From Bryobacteraceae bacterium (GTDB lineage Bacteria > Acidobacteriota > Terriglobia > Bryobacterales > Bryobacteraceae), in contig JAICXK010000004.1 of NCBI GenBank assembly GCA_025980435.1, positions 1 through 53,159 on the forward strand: a DNA stretch of 53,159 bases, written 5' to 3'. A program made the position numbers and the translations under genes. The notes under the pieces were generated by a model that worked only from the letters and a program-made list of their open reading frames with translations, ran no database searches and had not been told where the DNA came from. Position 1 is the stretch's first letter. The number at the start of each line of letters is the position of its first letter. Shown in pieces: positions 1 to 7,237 of the stretch.

Positions 1-600
1 GAGCTTCACGTTTCCGACATCGAAATAGGCGCGCACCCAGGGCGTTTTGAACTGATCGATATAGGTCGCAAACTCAAGGGGGCTTAGCAGAAATTTGTTC
101 CACACTTCCTCAATCGCTACGATTACCTGCAGTTCCTCCGCAAGCGGTAGAAGCTTGCGGAGGTTGGCCTGCGATCGTGTGTATGCGTCGCGATAAGAGG
201 TGTTTGGATCGACCACAGCCGGGACAATCAGCACCGTATCGGCACCCCAGAAGTGAGCGTTCCGAAGAGAAGTGCGCGCGCCATTGAGGCTCTTTTCGAC
301 CACGGCCGGATCGGGCGAGGATAATGGATACCTCCAATGGTCCATATTCATCACAGAGTGGATCTTGATGCCTGCTTTTTGAGCGGCGTCCTTCATGGCC
401 TGGGCTTGCCTTTGATCCGGAGTAGTGGGACATTCGATCCGCTCGAATCCGGCGTCACGGGCCATCTGAAAACGCTCCGGGATACCGATGTTCTCGGGCA
501 GCATACTATATTCGACAGCCTGATGGATGGGAAGCCGGCCTGGCGTGGAAGGCAGGGCCGCGAGCGCCACTCCGGTCTCGATGAAAGTTCGGCGGGTCAT
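1..600 (-). CDS. Sugar phosphate isomerase/epimerase, TIM-barrel, partial (C-terminus beyond window)
   Basis: This minus-strand reading frame is open from the ATG at 600 to the window edge, giving 200 residues, and an in-frame TAA twelve bases upstream fixes the ATG as the earliest start. The N-terminus MTRRTFIETGVALAALP has a twin-arginine and a short hydrophobic stretch, which suggests Tat export. The body resembles the xylose-isomerase-like TIM-barrel family: a Glu in the run VAIEEVWN and an Asp in YFDVGN are placed like metal ligands of that family. Family members isomerise or epimerise keto-sugars. The C-terminal third, with the last metal ligands, is missing from the window. It is divergent from the Gfo/Idh/MocA gene starting at 693, and a paralogue lies at 4067-4978. 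The specific substrate cannot be told. Confidence 0.85.
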   Translation of the reverse strand, partial: MTRRTFIETGVALAALPSTPGRLPIHQAVEYSMLPENIGIPERFQMARDAGFERIECPTTPDQRQAQAMKDAAQKAGIKIHSVMNMDHWRYPLSSPDPAVVEKSLNGARTSLRNAHFWGADTVLIVPAVVDPNTSYRDAYTRSQANLRKLLPLAEELQVIVAIEEVWNKFLLSPLEFATYIDQFKTPWVRAYFDVGNVKL

Positions 601-692
601 AAGATGTTCTTAAGCACTTCCTTTCGTGATCATGTTCTAGTATCGTTGGAGACCACCAAGGAAGCAAATTCCGAAAAGGATCGAAAGGAACA

Positions 693-1994
693 ATGGATAA
701 GCAACAAGGGTCGTCAGACCGGCGTGAATTTCTCAAGACGGCGACCGGGGCCATCGGCGGCGCGCTCGCGATAGGCTTTCCGGCCATCATCTCCGCCCAG
801 ACCGTCACGAATGCCATCAAAGTGGGGCTGGTCGGGTGCGGAGGCCGCGGCACCGGCGCGGCAAGCCAGGCTCTACACGCCGATGATAATAACGAACTGA
901 CGGCCATGGCGGATGTCGAGCAGTCTCAAATCGACAATTCGCTTGCGACATTGGGGCGAATCAGCAAAATTGCGGAGCGGGTGAAGGTCGAGAAGGCGAA
1001 TCAGTTTCTCGGCCTGGATGCGTATCAGAAGCTGATCGATTCCGGCGTGGATGTCGTTTTGCTCGCCACGCCTCCGGGCTTCCGTCCCGTGCAACTGGCG
1101 GCCTGCATCAACGCGAACAAGCATGTGTTTTGCGAGAAACCGATATCGACCGATGCTCCGGGCGTGCGCTCGGTTATGCAAACCGCGGAAGAGGCCAAAA
1201 GCCGAAAGCTTTCTCTGGTTGCGGGATTTTGCTGGCGCTATAACGACATGATTATCGACACATTCAAGCAAATGTCGGACGGAGCTATCGGGCGGCTGGT
1301 CGCGTATTACGCGACTTATTACACCAATCCTGTAAAACCGATGCCTGCTGCCAGTGCGCGGCCTGCAGGAATGAGCGATACGGAGTGGCAGATCCGGAAC
1401 TGGTACAACTTTGTGTGGCTGTGCGGCGACAGCATAGTCGAACAGGCGGTTCACAGCGCCGACAAGATCGCCTGGGCCATGGGCGACAAGCCGCCAGTTA
1501 GCTGCGTCGGCGTGGGAGGACGCAATATTGCCGCGGAAGGCGGAAATATCTACGACCATTTTGAGGTGAACTACATTTACCCGAACGGCGTTCGAGCGTT
1601 CCTGGCAAACCGGCAAATTGAGGGATGCTACAACGAAAACGCCGATTACGTGCTTGGCGTAGACGGTACCTGCACCATCGGCCGATCTCCCGTTCCGCGC
1701 ATTGAAGGCAAAACGAACTGGACCTGGAGCGGCCAAAAATACGACATGTATCAGCGCGAACACGACGTACTGTTCGCCTCCATTCGCAAACACCAACCGG
1801 TGAACGACGGGCAACGCATGGCGACAAGTACGCTGCTTGCCATGATGGGGCGTATGGCTGCGTATACGGGCCAGGAGGTCACCTGGGATCAAGCGCTCAA
1901 CTCGCAGGAAAGACTCTATCCGGAACACCTGGATTGGAACGCGAGTCTCGCTGTTGCCCCGCGCGCTCAACCAGGCATTACCAAGCTGGTCTGA
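693..1994 (+). CDS. Gfo/Idh/MocA family oxidoreductase with Tat signal
   Basis: This 433-residue NAD(P)-dependent sugar oxidoreductase is probably exported. Residues 10-35 form a Tat signal (RREFLK followed by a hydrophobic stretch ending in ISA). A Rossmann nucleotide-binding motif (VGLVGCGGRG) follows at about residue 45, and the family's EKP motif (HVFCEKP) lies near residue 150. The C-terminal half carries the EQAVHSADKIAW stretch typical of the large Planctomycetes/Acidobacteria branch. AAAGGA at 684-689 supports the ATG at 693. The gene ends six bases before the next start, so it is probably co-transcribed with the FGE-like, ApbE and isomerase genes. The substrate is unknown; members of this branch usually act on free or linked sugars. 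Confidence 0.93.
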   Translation: MDKQQGSSDRREFLKTATGAIGGALAIGFPAIISAQTVTNAIKVGLVGCGGRGTGAASQALHADDNNELTAMADVEQSQIDNSLATLGRISKIAERVKVEKANQFLGLDAYQKLIDSGVDVVLLATPPGFRPVQLAACINANKHVFCEKPISTDAPGVRSVMQTAEEAKSRKLSLVAGFCWRYNDMIIDTFKQMSDGAIGRLVAYYATYYTNPVKPMPAASARPAGMSDTEWQIRNWYNFVWLCGDSIVEQAVHSADKIAWAMGDKPPVSCVGVGGRNIAAEGGNIYDHFEVNYIYPNGVRAFLANRQIEGCYNENADYVLGVDGTCTIGRSPVPRIEGKTNWTWSGQKYDMYQREHDVLFASIRKHQPVNDGQRMATSTLLAMMGRMAAYTGQEVTWDQALNSQERLYPEHLDWNASLAVAPRAQPGITKLV

Positions 1995-1999
1995 AGTTG

Positions 2000-3076
2000 A
2001 TGCTGAAGGGGAAATATCCGGTCATCGCGGCGGCGCTGTTTGGCGTCGCCGTTCCTCTCTTTGCTCAATCGCAGGCGCCCGCGGCTCAGGCAAGGAAGCA
2101 GTCCGTTTCGCCTCCCGCGCGGAAGCTGAACTCGTTCGAGATGGACGAGGTGAAGCAGATCCGGGACCGGATCCTCGCGAACAAGAGTAATCCCGCAGGC
2201 ACGAAAGCTTACAGCACCACCATCCCGAACACTACGGTTTCATACCAGATGGTCGCGATCCCGGCGGGCGACTTCACGATGGGATCACAGACGAAAAAGG
2301 ACGAGCAGCCACCGCATAAAGTAACGGTTCCCGCGTTCTGGATGCAGGCGCACGAAGTGACCTGGGATGAATATCGGCTGTTCATGTTCGCCAAGCAGGC
2401 CGGAGAGATCGCGCATAAGGACGACCTGGTGGACGGCGTGAGCCGCCCGACCCGACCCTACGTGGAAATGAGCTTCGGCATGGGCATTAACGGGTTCCCG
2501 GCGATCAGCATGACCCAGCACGCGGCCAATAAATATGCGGAGTGGCTGAGCGCCAAGACGGGCGAGTTTTACCGGCTGCCCACGGAAGCTGAGTGGGAGT
2601 ATGCGTGCCGGGCCGGCTCAACAACTCCGTATTACTTCGGAAGCGATGCTTCGCAATTGAAGGATTATGCCTGGTACTCAGCCAACAGCGGGGGCAAGTA
2701 TCAAAAAATCGAAACGAAGAAGCCGAATGCGTGGGGTTTATTCGACATGCTGGGCAACGTCATGGAATGGACGCTCGACCAGTATGAGCCTTACAAGAGC
2801 GGGGACCAGGCTGATCCATGGGTAAAGCCGACGCAGCCGTATCCGATTGCAGTGCGCGGCGGTTCCTGGAACGATGCGGCTGGAATGCTGACATGCGCAG
2901 CGCGCGTCGCATCGGACCCCTCCTGGAAGCAACAAGATCCGCAGTTGCCGAAGAGCGTATGGTACGAAACCGACGCACAATGGCTGGGTTTTCGCCTGAT
3001 TCGTCCGGCCACCGTGCCCAGCGCCGAAGAGATGTATCGATACTGGAATAACGGCGTAGAACATGATGAGCAGTAG
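2000..3076 (+). CDS. FGE-fold (SUMF1-like) secreted protein lacking the catalytic cysteine pair
   Basis: This 358-residue protein has a signal peptide (MLKGKYPVIAAALFGVAVPLFAQ) when started at ATG 2000; a longer reading from 1934 would put 22 odd residues before it. The formylglycine-generating-enzyme fold is recognised from DFTMGS, EVTWDEYRLFM, RLPTEAEWEYACRAG, GLFDMLGNVMEWT, RGGSW and the terminal GFRLIRP. True FGE carries a Cys-x4-Cys pair just after RGGS; here that stretch reads NDAAGMLTCAARVASD, so sulfatase activation is unlikely. Related folds serve as binding or structural proteins, or as other oxidoreductases. No sulfatase gene is nearby. It overlaps the ApbE gene by 14 bases, which suggests translational coupling. 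Confidence 0.88.
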   Translation: MLKGKYPVIAAALFGVAVPLFAQSQAPAAQARKQSVSPPARKLNSFEMDEVKQIRDRILANKSNPAGTKAYSTTIPNTTVSYQMVAIPAGDFTMGSQTKKDEQPPHKVTVPAFWMQAHEVTWDEYRLFMFAKQAGEIAHKDDLVDGVSRPTRPYVEMSFGMGINGFPAISMTQHAANKYAEWLSAKTGEFYRLPTEAEWEYACRAGSTTPYYFGSDASQLKDYAWYSANSGGKYQKIETKKPNAWGLFDMLGNVMEWTLDQYEPYKSGDQADPWVKPTQPYPIAVRGGSWNDAAGMLTCAARVASDPSWKQQDPQLPKSVWYETDAQWLGFRLIRPATVPSAEEMYRYWNNGVEHDEQ

Positions 3077-4067
3077 CCTGCTGGCAGCGGGCATTGCTCT
3101 ATCGGCGGCGGCGGGCCTCCAGCCTTATGAAGCGGTTGAGCCGCACATGGGTACACTATTCCGCATCAAGCTGTACGCTGCAAATCAGGCGCAAGCCCAG
3201 CACGCATTCCGGGCGGCATTTGGCCGCGTTGCGCAACTCGACGCGATCTTGTCTGATTATCACGCGGACAGCGAATTGGACCGCATTTGCCGGACGGCAG
3301 TTCGCCGGCCAGTTAAGGTAAGCGACGATCTGTTTCGGGTTGTGAGCGCATCCGAGAGGCTTTCCGAAGATACTGGAGGGGCATTCGACATCACGATCGG
3401 GCCGGTGACGCATCTTTGGCGTGAAGCGCGCGCGACGAAGCAGATGCCGGGGAAGGGCGCCATTGCGCAAGCAGAATCCCGTTGCGGGTTTCGCAAGCTG
3501 CACATCGACAGCGAGCATCGAACAATAACGCTCGACCGGGACAGTATGCAGCTTGATGCAGGCGGAATCGCGAAGGGCTACGCAGCCGATGAAGCTTTAG
3601 CCGCGCTCTCGAGATTGGATATTCACAGCGCGCTAGTCGCGGCAAGCGGAGATCTGGCATTCAGCGATGCGCCGCCGGGACAGGCGGGTTGGAAGATCGG
3701 TGTCGATTCTCTGGACAGCGCCGAGGTTCCGTTTACCCGGGTGTTGGTGCTTGCGAACGGGGCTGTCTCGACTTCGGGCGCGAGCGAGCAGCATCTGGAC
3801 GCCAACGGAGCGCGCTACTCGCATATCATAAATCCGAAAACGGCGATGGGGCTTACGCGCGCGATCACCGTAACCATTGTGGCCCGGCATGGAATCGACA
3901 GCGATGCACTCGCAACCGCTGTCAGCGTGCTAGGCGCGAAACGAGGGCTCGCTCTAATTGAGCGGCGGCCCGGCGTTGCCGCGCTAATCGTGACCGGAGG
4001 GCAGGGGAAGCTTCAGGTGATAGAATCTTCGCGGTTCCGGCTGTTACCGAAAACGCAAACCGAATAA
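3063..4067 (+). CDS. apbE: FAD:protein FMN transferase, ApbE family
   Basis: This 334-residue protein attaches FMN covalently to threonine or serine of extracytoplasmic flavoproteins, using FAD and Mg2+. Supporting motifs in order are an N-terminal signal-like stretch (MMSSSLLAAGIALSAAAG), PHMGTLFRI, DAGGIAKGYAADEA, the ASGDLAF strand, HIINPKT and a late DSDALATAVSVLG, which supplies the Mg2+-binding Asp. The length is typical of the family. The start overlaps the FGE-like gene, and its stop overlaps the next ATG (TAATG), so the genes from 693 to 4978 look like one operon. No Rnf, Nqr or NosR target gene is in the window, so the modified partner is unknown. ATG 3066 is an equally good start. 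Confidence 0.93.
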   Translation: MMSSSLLAAGIALSAAAGLQPYEAVEPHMGTLFRIKLYAANQAQAQHAFRAAFGRVAQLDAILSDYHADSELDRICRTAVRRPVKVSDDLFRVVSASERLSEDTGGAFDITIGPVTHLWREARATKQMPGKGAIAQAESRCGFRKLHIDSEHRTITLDRDSMQLDAGGIAKGYAADEALAALSRLDIHSALVAASGDLAFSDAPPGQAGWKIGVDSLDSAEVPFTRVLVLANGAVSTSGASEQHLDANGARYSHIINPKTAMGLTRAITVTIVARHGIDSDALATAVSVLGAKRGLALIERRPGVAALIVTGGQGKLQVIESSRFRLLPKTQTE

Positions 4068-4978
4068 TGACATACGGACGAAGAACGTTTCTAAGAGCTA
4101 GCGCGGGAGCGCCCGTCGCACTATCGCTTCGCGCCGCGAGCAGTCCGGCACGGCCGAGGCTCGGTATCGTGATCGACGTGGCCGGAAAGAGTACTCCGGA
4201 AGAAGCTATTCGACGGGTCTACTCGCTGGGCTTTCCAACCTGCCAGGTACACGTTGGAGCGGCGCCATCGAGCCTCGCGGGGCCTCTAAAGGACGCACTC
4301 GCAAAGTATAAGGTGGAAGCTACCGCGGTGATGACGCTGGGGCCCGGCCGCATGGTCTGGGATTTCTATGATGGACCCAAAACGATCGGCCTAGTGCCGC
4401 CTGCGACACGTGCGGCGCGGCTGGACGCGCTGAAGCGGGCGTCGGATCTTGGAAAGCAGTGCGGCATCGGGGCGGTACACACGCACTGCGGCTTCATCCC
4501 TGAAGATCCAAGCGATCCGCTTTATCCGCAGGCGGTGAGCGCGATTCGGGAGATCGGCGGCCATTGCAAGGGGAACGGGCAAATCTTTCTGATGGAGACA
4601 GGCCAGGAAACGCCCATCACGATGCTGCGCGCCATCGAGGGCACGGGCCTGGATAACGTGTGTGTCAATCTGGACACCGCGAACCTGATCTTGTATGGAA
4701 AAGGCGAACCGGTCGGGGCAATGGATGTGATCGGAAAGCGCGTCCGGGGCTTACATGCCAAGGATGGTTTGTACCCCACGGATCCCAGAAAGCTCGGCGA
4801 GGAAGTTGCCATCGGCAAGGGGCGCGTGGACTTTCCGGAGCTGGTCCGGCGGCTGCACCAGGTTTCTTACACCGGTCCGATCACAATTGAGCGCGAAATC
4901 TCCGGGCCGCGGCAGGAAGCGGATATTCGCGCCTCGAAAACCTTCCTGGAACGGTTAATCGAGCGCGAGTACGCGTAG
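4067..4978 (+). CDS. Sugar phosphate isomerase/epimerase, TIM-barrel, Tat-like signal
   Basis: This 303-residue protein begins MTYGRRTFLRASAGAPVAL, a Tat-type leader. The xylose-isomerase-like (AP endonuclease family 2) barrel is indicated by four spaced metal-ligand candidates: Glu177 in LMETGQE, Asp203 in NLDTAN, His in GLHAKD and Glu in TIEREISG near residue 275. This set matches family members that use a divalent metal for keto-sugar isomerisation or epimerisation. The start overlaps the ApbE stop (TAATG at 4065-4069). The stop TAG at 4976-4978 abuts the reversed stop of nnrS with no base between. With the Gfo/Idh/MocA gene and the partial paralogue at 1-600, it suggests periplasmic sugar conversion. 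Confidence 0.9.
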   Translation: MTYGRRTFLRASAGAPVALSLRAASSPARPRLGIVIDVAGKSTPEEAIRRVYSLGFPTCQVHVGAAPSSLAGPLKDALAKYKVEATAVMTLGPGRMVWDFYDGPKTIGLVPPATRAARLDALKRASDLGKQCGIGAVHTHCGFIPEDPSDPLYPQAVSAIREIGGHCKGNGQIFLMETGQETPITMLRAIEGTGLDNVCVNLDTANLILYGKGEPVGAMDVIGKRVRGLHAKDGLYPTDPRKLGEEVAIGKGRVDFPELVRRLHQVSYTGPITIEREISGPRQEADIRASKTFLERLIEREYA

Positions 4979-6322
4979 CTACTTCGCGGAAGCGATCGTG
5001 GATACGACGCGCAAATTGGAAGCCGCCGAGAGGTGGGCCGGGGGACGAAGAAATGTCACAATCAGGTTGGTTGCAAAGAGCGCCACAGCCGTCAGCTCGA
5101 TAACTGCCGAAACAGGAAGGATGCTCCACGCCAGGGCCAGATTGCGCTCGTAGGCTGGAATTTCCGAGGCGACTCGCAACAGACATCCGATATTCAGCAG
5201 AGATAACGCGGCAAACATCAGCTTTTTGCTGAACAAAACATGCATGCCGCAAAAGGCAGGGAGCACGCGCTGGCCAATTGCAAACACCATTGTGGCGAGA
5301 AAACCAACGGTCAGTGCGTGCCGGGATGCTCCGCCGATTCCGCCATTCCGGTCAAACAGCGGCACGCAGATTGACAATGCTGCCGCGATGACGAGCCAAA
5401 CGTAAGCTCCGCGAACAAAATAGGGGAAGCTGGGATGAATGCCGTTCAACTTGGGCGGCTGAACGCTACGCTCGAAGATGTGAAGCGAACGGATTGCGAC
5501 CAGGCAGGCTGCGAGCAGCAATACTCCGCTTAAGACGAGTGCGCCTGCCACTCCGGCGATCACTCCCGCGATGAGGGTGGTTAGCGCGATCAAGAGCCCG
5601 CGAGCATGCGGTTGCCGCAAACCCAGGAACACCGGAAGCCAGCGGGCGTTAAAACCCCAGACGGAAACAACCAGGAATGCCCAGGCCGAGATCAGCAGAA
5701 GGTGCCGGTCCGCCGCGGGTGGCAGCGCCGGAGAGCTTGCGACGAAAGAAGCGCACAAAGCGGCGGCGAGGTTCAGCAACAACGCTATCAGAAATGCGAA
5801 TGTCGAGGCGATGACCAGGCGCATCCACACTTCGGGTGAGCGAGGTTGCGGGGCGACGCCGGCGGGTTGCGATGGCTTGTGCTTTCGTACCGTCCAAAAG
5901 AACAAGAGGAAGCCCGCGAGTTGCAGGCCCGCCGAAAGGGGAAGCATGACGCGCCAGTGCCACCCATAAACACCGGTCACCCAGCGCAGGCCGACACCGC
6001 AGACCCATAACGCCCAGCTTTGCCATCCACGCTGTACCGCAAAGGGCGTCAGCCGGCCCATTTTAGACAGAGAGTAGAAGCCGATGCCAATGACGAAGGT
6101 ACCGATCCAGCCGAATATCTGCGCCTGACCGTGAGCCTGAATCCAAGGCGAAGATAACGAATGCGCGGAACGACTGGCGCTGATGGCGATCAGGTTCCAT
6201 ACGCCGAGGAATGTGCCCGGCAGCAGCAGAAACACGAGACCTGCCGAGATGAAGGCGGTTACGAGCCTTTGCAGCGCCTTTTCGCGTGAGATGGCCGCCT
6301 GCGCGGCGGTCTCGGCGTGCAT
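4979..6322 (-). CDS. nnrS: NnrS family membrane protein
   Basis: This 447-residue, roughly twelve-helix inner-membrane protein is placed in the NnrS family by QAHGQAQIFGW followed by GIGFYSL near residue 70, and by the late segment AIGQRVLPAFCGMH. NnrS proteins bind haem and copper and protect cells from nitric oxide, though the exact mechanism is unsettled. It lies nine bases downstream of ric on the same strand, so the two probably form one transcript under the ric promoter. The pairing of ric and nnrS, next to nitrate-reduction genes, supports a role in nitrosative stress. Confidence 0.88.
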   Translation of the reverse strand: MHAETAAQAAISREKALQRLVTAFISAGLVFLLLPGTFLGVWNLIAISASRSAHSLSSPWIQAHGQAQIFGWIGTFVIGIGFYSLSKMGRLTPFAVQRGWQSWALWVCGVGLRWVTGVYGWHWRVMLPLSAGLQLAGFLLFFWTVRKHKPSQPAGVAPQPRSPEVWMRLVIASTFAFLIALLLNLAAALCASFVASSPALPPAADRHLLLISAWAFLVVSVWGFNARWLPVFLGLRQPHARGLLIALTTLIAGVIAGVAGALVLSGVLLLAACLVAIRSLHIFERSVQPPKLNGIHPSFPYFVRGAYVWLVIAAALSICVPLFDRNGGIGGASRHALTVGFLATMVFAIGQRVLPAFCGMHVLFSKKLMFAALSLLNIGCLLRVASEIPAYERNLALAWSILPVSAVIELTAVALFATNLIVTFLRPPAHLSAASNLRVVSTIASAK

Positions 6323-6331
6323 GGCCGGACC

Positions 6332-7054
6332 TTAATGCGCTCTTTCGAATTCAAGCGCGCGGGGGAACAGAATGTTGTTCTCGAGATGTATGTGCTGGTG
6401 AAGATCGTGTTCGAGATCGCCGAGCCCGTGGTACAGCGCCTGATAGCTCATGCAAGCGCTCGCGGGAGGCTGATAGCCGCTGCTGAGCGACCGGATGCTT
6501 CGGAGCAACTCGCCTGTATCGTCGTGATCAGCCATCATGTGCCGGATGGGATTGATCAGCGAGCCAAAAAAGGCCGGCATGGGCGTTGTTCCGCTATTCG
6601 CGGCTTCTTCAATAGTCTTAAGGCGCGGGAAAAGGATCTGCTCTTCCTTGAGCATATGAGTGGACATTTCGCTTGCAATTGCATTCACGAGTTCACGAAT
6701 TTCCCCGAGTTCCGGATGCTGTTTGCCGTGCTTGAGAAATACTTTTTCGGAGAGGGCGGCCAGGCGGGGAAGTTCCCGGCGCGCATAGCCGTGATGCTGC
6801 TTGACGATGTGATCCGAAAGGTCACCGAGCGAGGACGTCATCCACTGAGCCTCGTCTGGCGCAGGCCGCGCGACGAGCGCGTCGGCAAGATCCGAGAGAA
6901 CCTTGTCGACCTCAATATTGCCTTTCATGCAGGCGTCTTCGAGTGACTTGCCTCCCCCGCAGCAATAATCAATGCCGAGGGCTTCGAAGACGGGGACCGC
7001 AGCGGGATTCTGCTGCACGATGTCACGAACAGTCTGAGTGCTATCGATTGCCAT
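6332..7054 (-). CDS. ric: Iron-sulfur cluster repair di-iron protein (RIC/ScdA/YtfE)
   Basis: This 240-residue cytoplasmic protein repairs iron-sulfur centres damaged by nitric oxide or oxidants. The N-terminal ScdA_N (DUF542) domain ends in GIDYCCGGG with the Cys31-Cys32 pair. The hemerythrin-like domain follows, with ligand-type motifs HHGY near residue 85, THMLKEEQILFPR near 135, ADHDDTGELL near 175 and HQHIHLENNILFPR near 220. The length is normal for the family. The ATG at 7054 has a GGAG-type sequence about 15 bases upstream, which is rather far. A perfect GTGAC-N4-GTCAC palindrome is centred 51 bases upstream of the start, a likely regulator site. Confidence 0.95.
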   Translation of the reverse strand: MAIDSTQTVRDIVQQNPAAVPVFEALGIDYCCGGGKSLEDACMKGNIEVDKVLSDLADALVARPAPDEAQWMTSSLGDLSDHIVKQHHGYARRELPRLAALSEKVFLKHGKQHPELGEIRELVNAIASEMSTHMLKEEQILFPRLKTIEEAANSGTTPMPAFFGSLINPIRHMMADHDDTGELLRSIRSLSSGYQPPASACMSYQALYHGLGDLEHDLHQHIHLENNILFPRALEFERAH

Positions 7055-7098
7055 AACGTTACCTGCTCCAAGCTTGACTGGCCGGCGAGCGGGAGCCA

Positions 7099-7112
7099 GT
7101 GACTTAAGTCAC
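7099..7112. promoter_or_regulatory. Perfect 14-bp palindrome, putative Crp/Fnr-type operator (site 1)
   Basis: GTGACTTAAGTCAC is its own reverse complement. It lies between the divergent ric and E1 genes, nearer to ric. The half-site spacing (five bases, four-base centre, five bases) equals that of Fnr, DNR, NnrR and HcpR sites, but the half-site GTGAC differs from the TTGAT of classical Fnr. A regulator of that superfamily answering nitrate, nitric oxide or low oxygen is plausible. No such regulator gene is in the window. Confidence 0.6.
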
Positions 7113-7166
7113 CGGGATACGCGAAATCCCGGCAGACCGGTCGAGCCTGGAAATGAACACATTTGG

Positions 7167-7180
7167 GTGACTAAAGTCAC
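7167..7180. promoter_or_regulatory. Near-perfect 14-bp palindrome, putative Crp/Fnr-type operator (site 2)
   Basis: GTGACTAAAGTCAC repeats the GTGAC-N4-GTCAC pattern of site 1, and only the centre is asymmetric. The two centres are 68 bases apart. The site is centred about 64 bases before the E1 start codon. If the regulator acts at -41.5, transcription would begin near 7215, leaving a leader of about 23 bases that contains the AAAGGA ribosome site. The repeat of both the half-site and its spacing makes chance unlikely. Confidence 0.6.
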
Positions 7181-7237
7181 TTCGAATAGCCGGTTCAGTA
7201 GAGAAGACTGGATTTAGATCCAGACAAAAGGACTAAT

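Noticed and set aside
873..1970. A 365-codon minus-strand open frame inside the Gfo/Idh/MocA gene
   Set aside because: It lies fully antisense to a gene with clear family motifs and has Arg/His-rich composition typical of GC-rich shadow frames.
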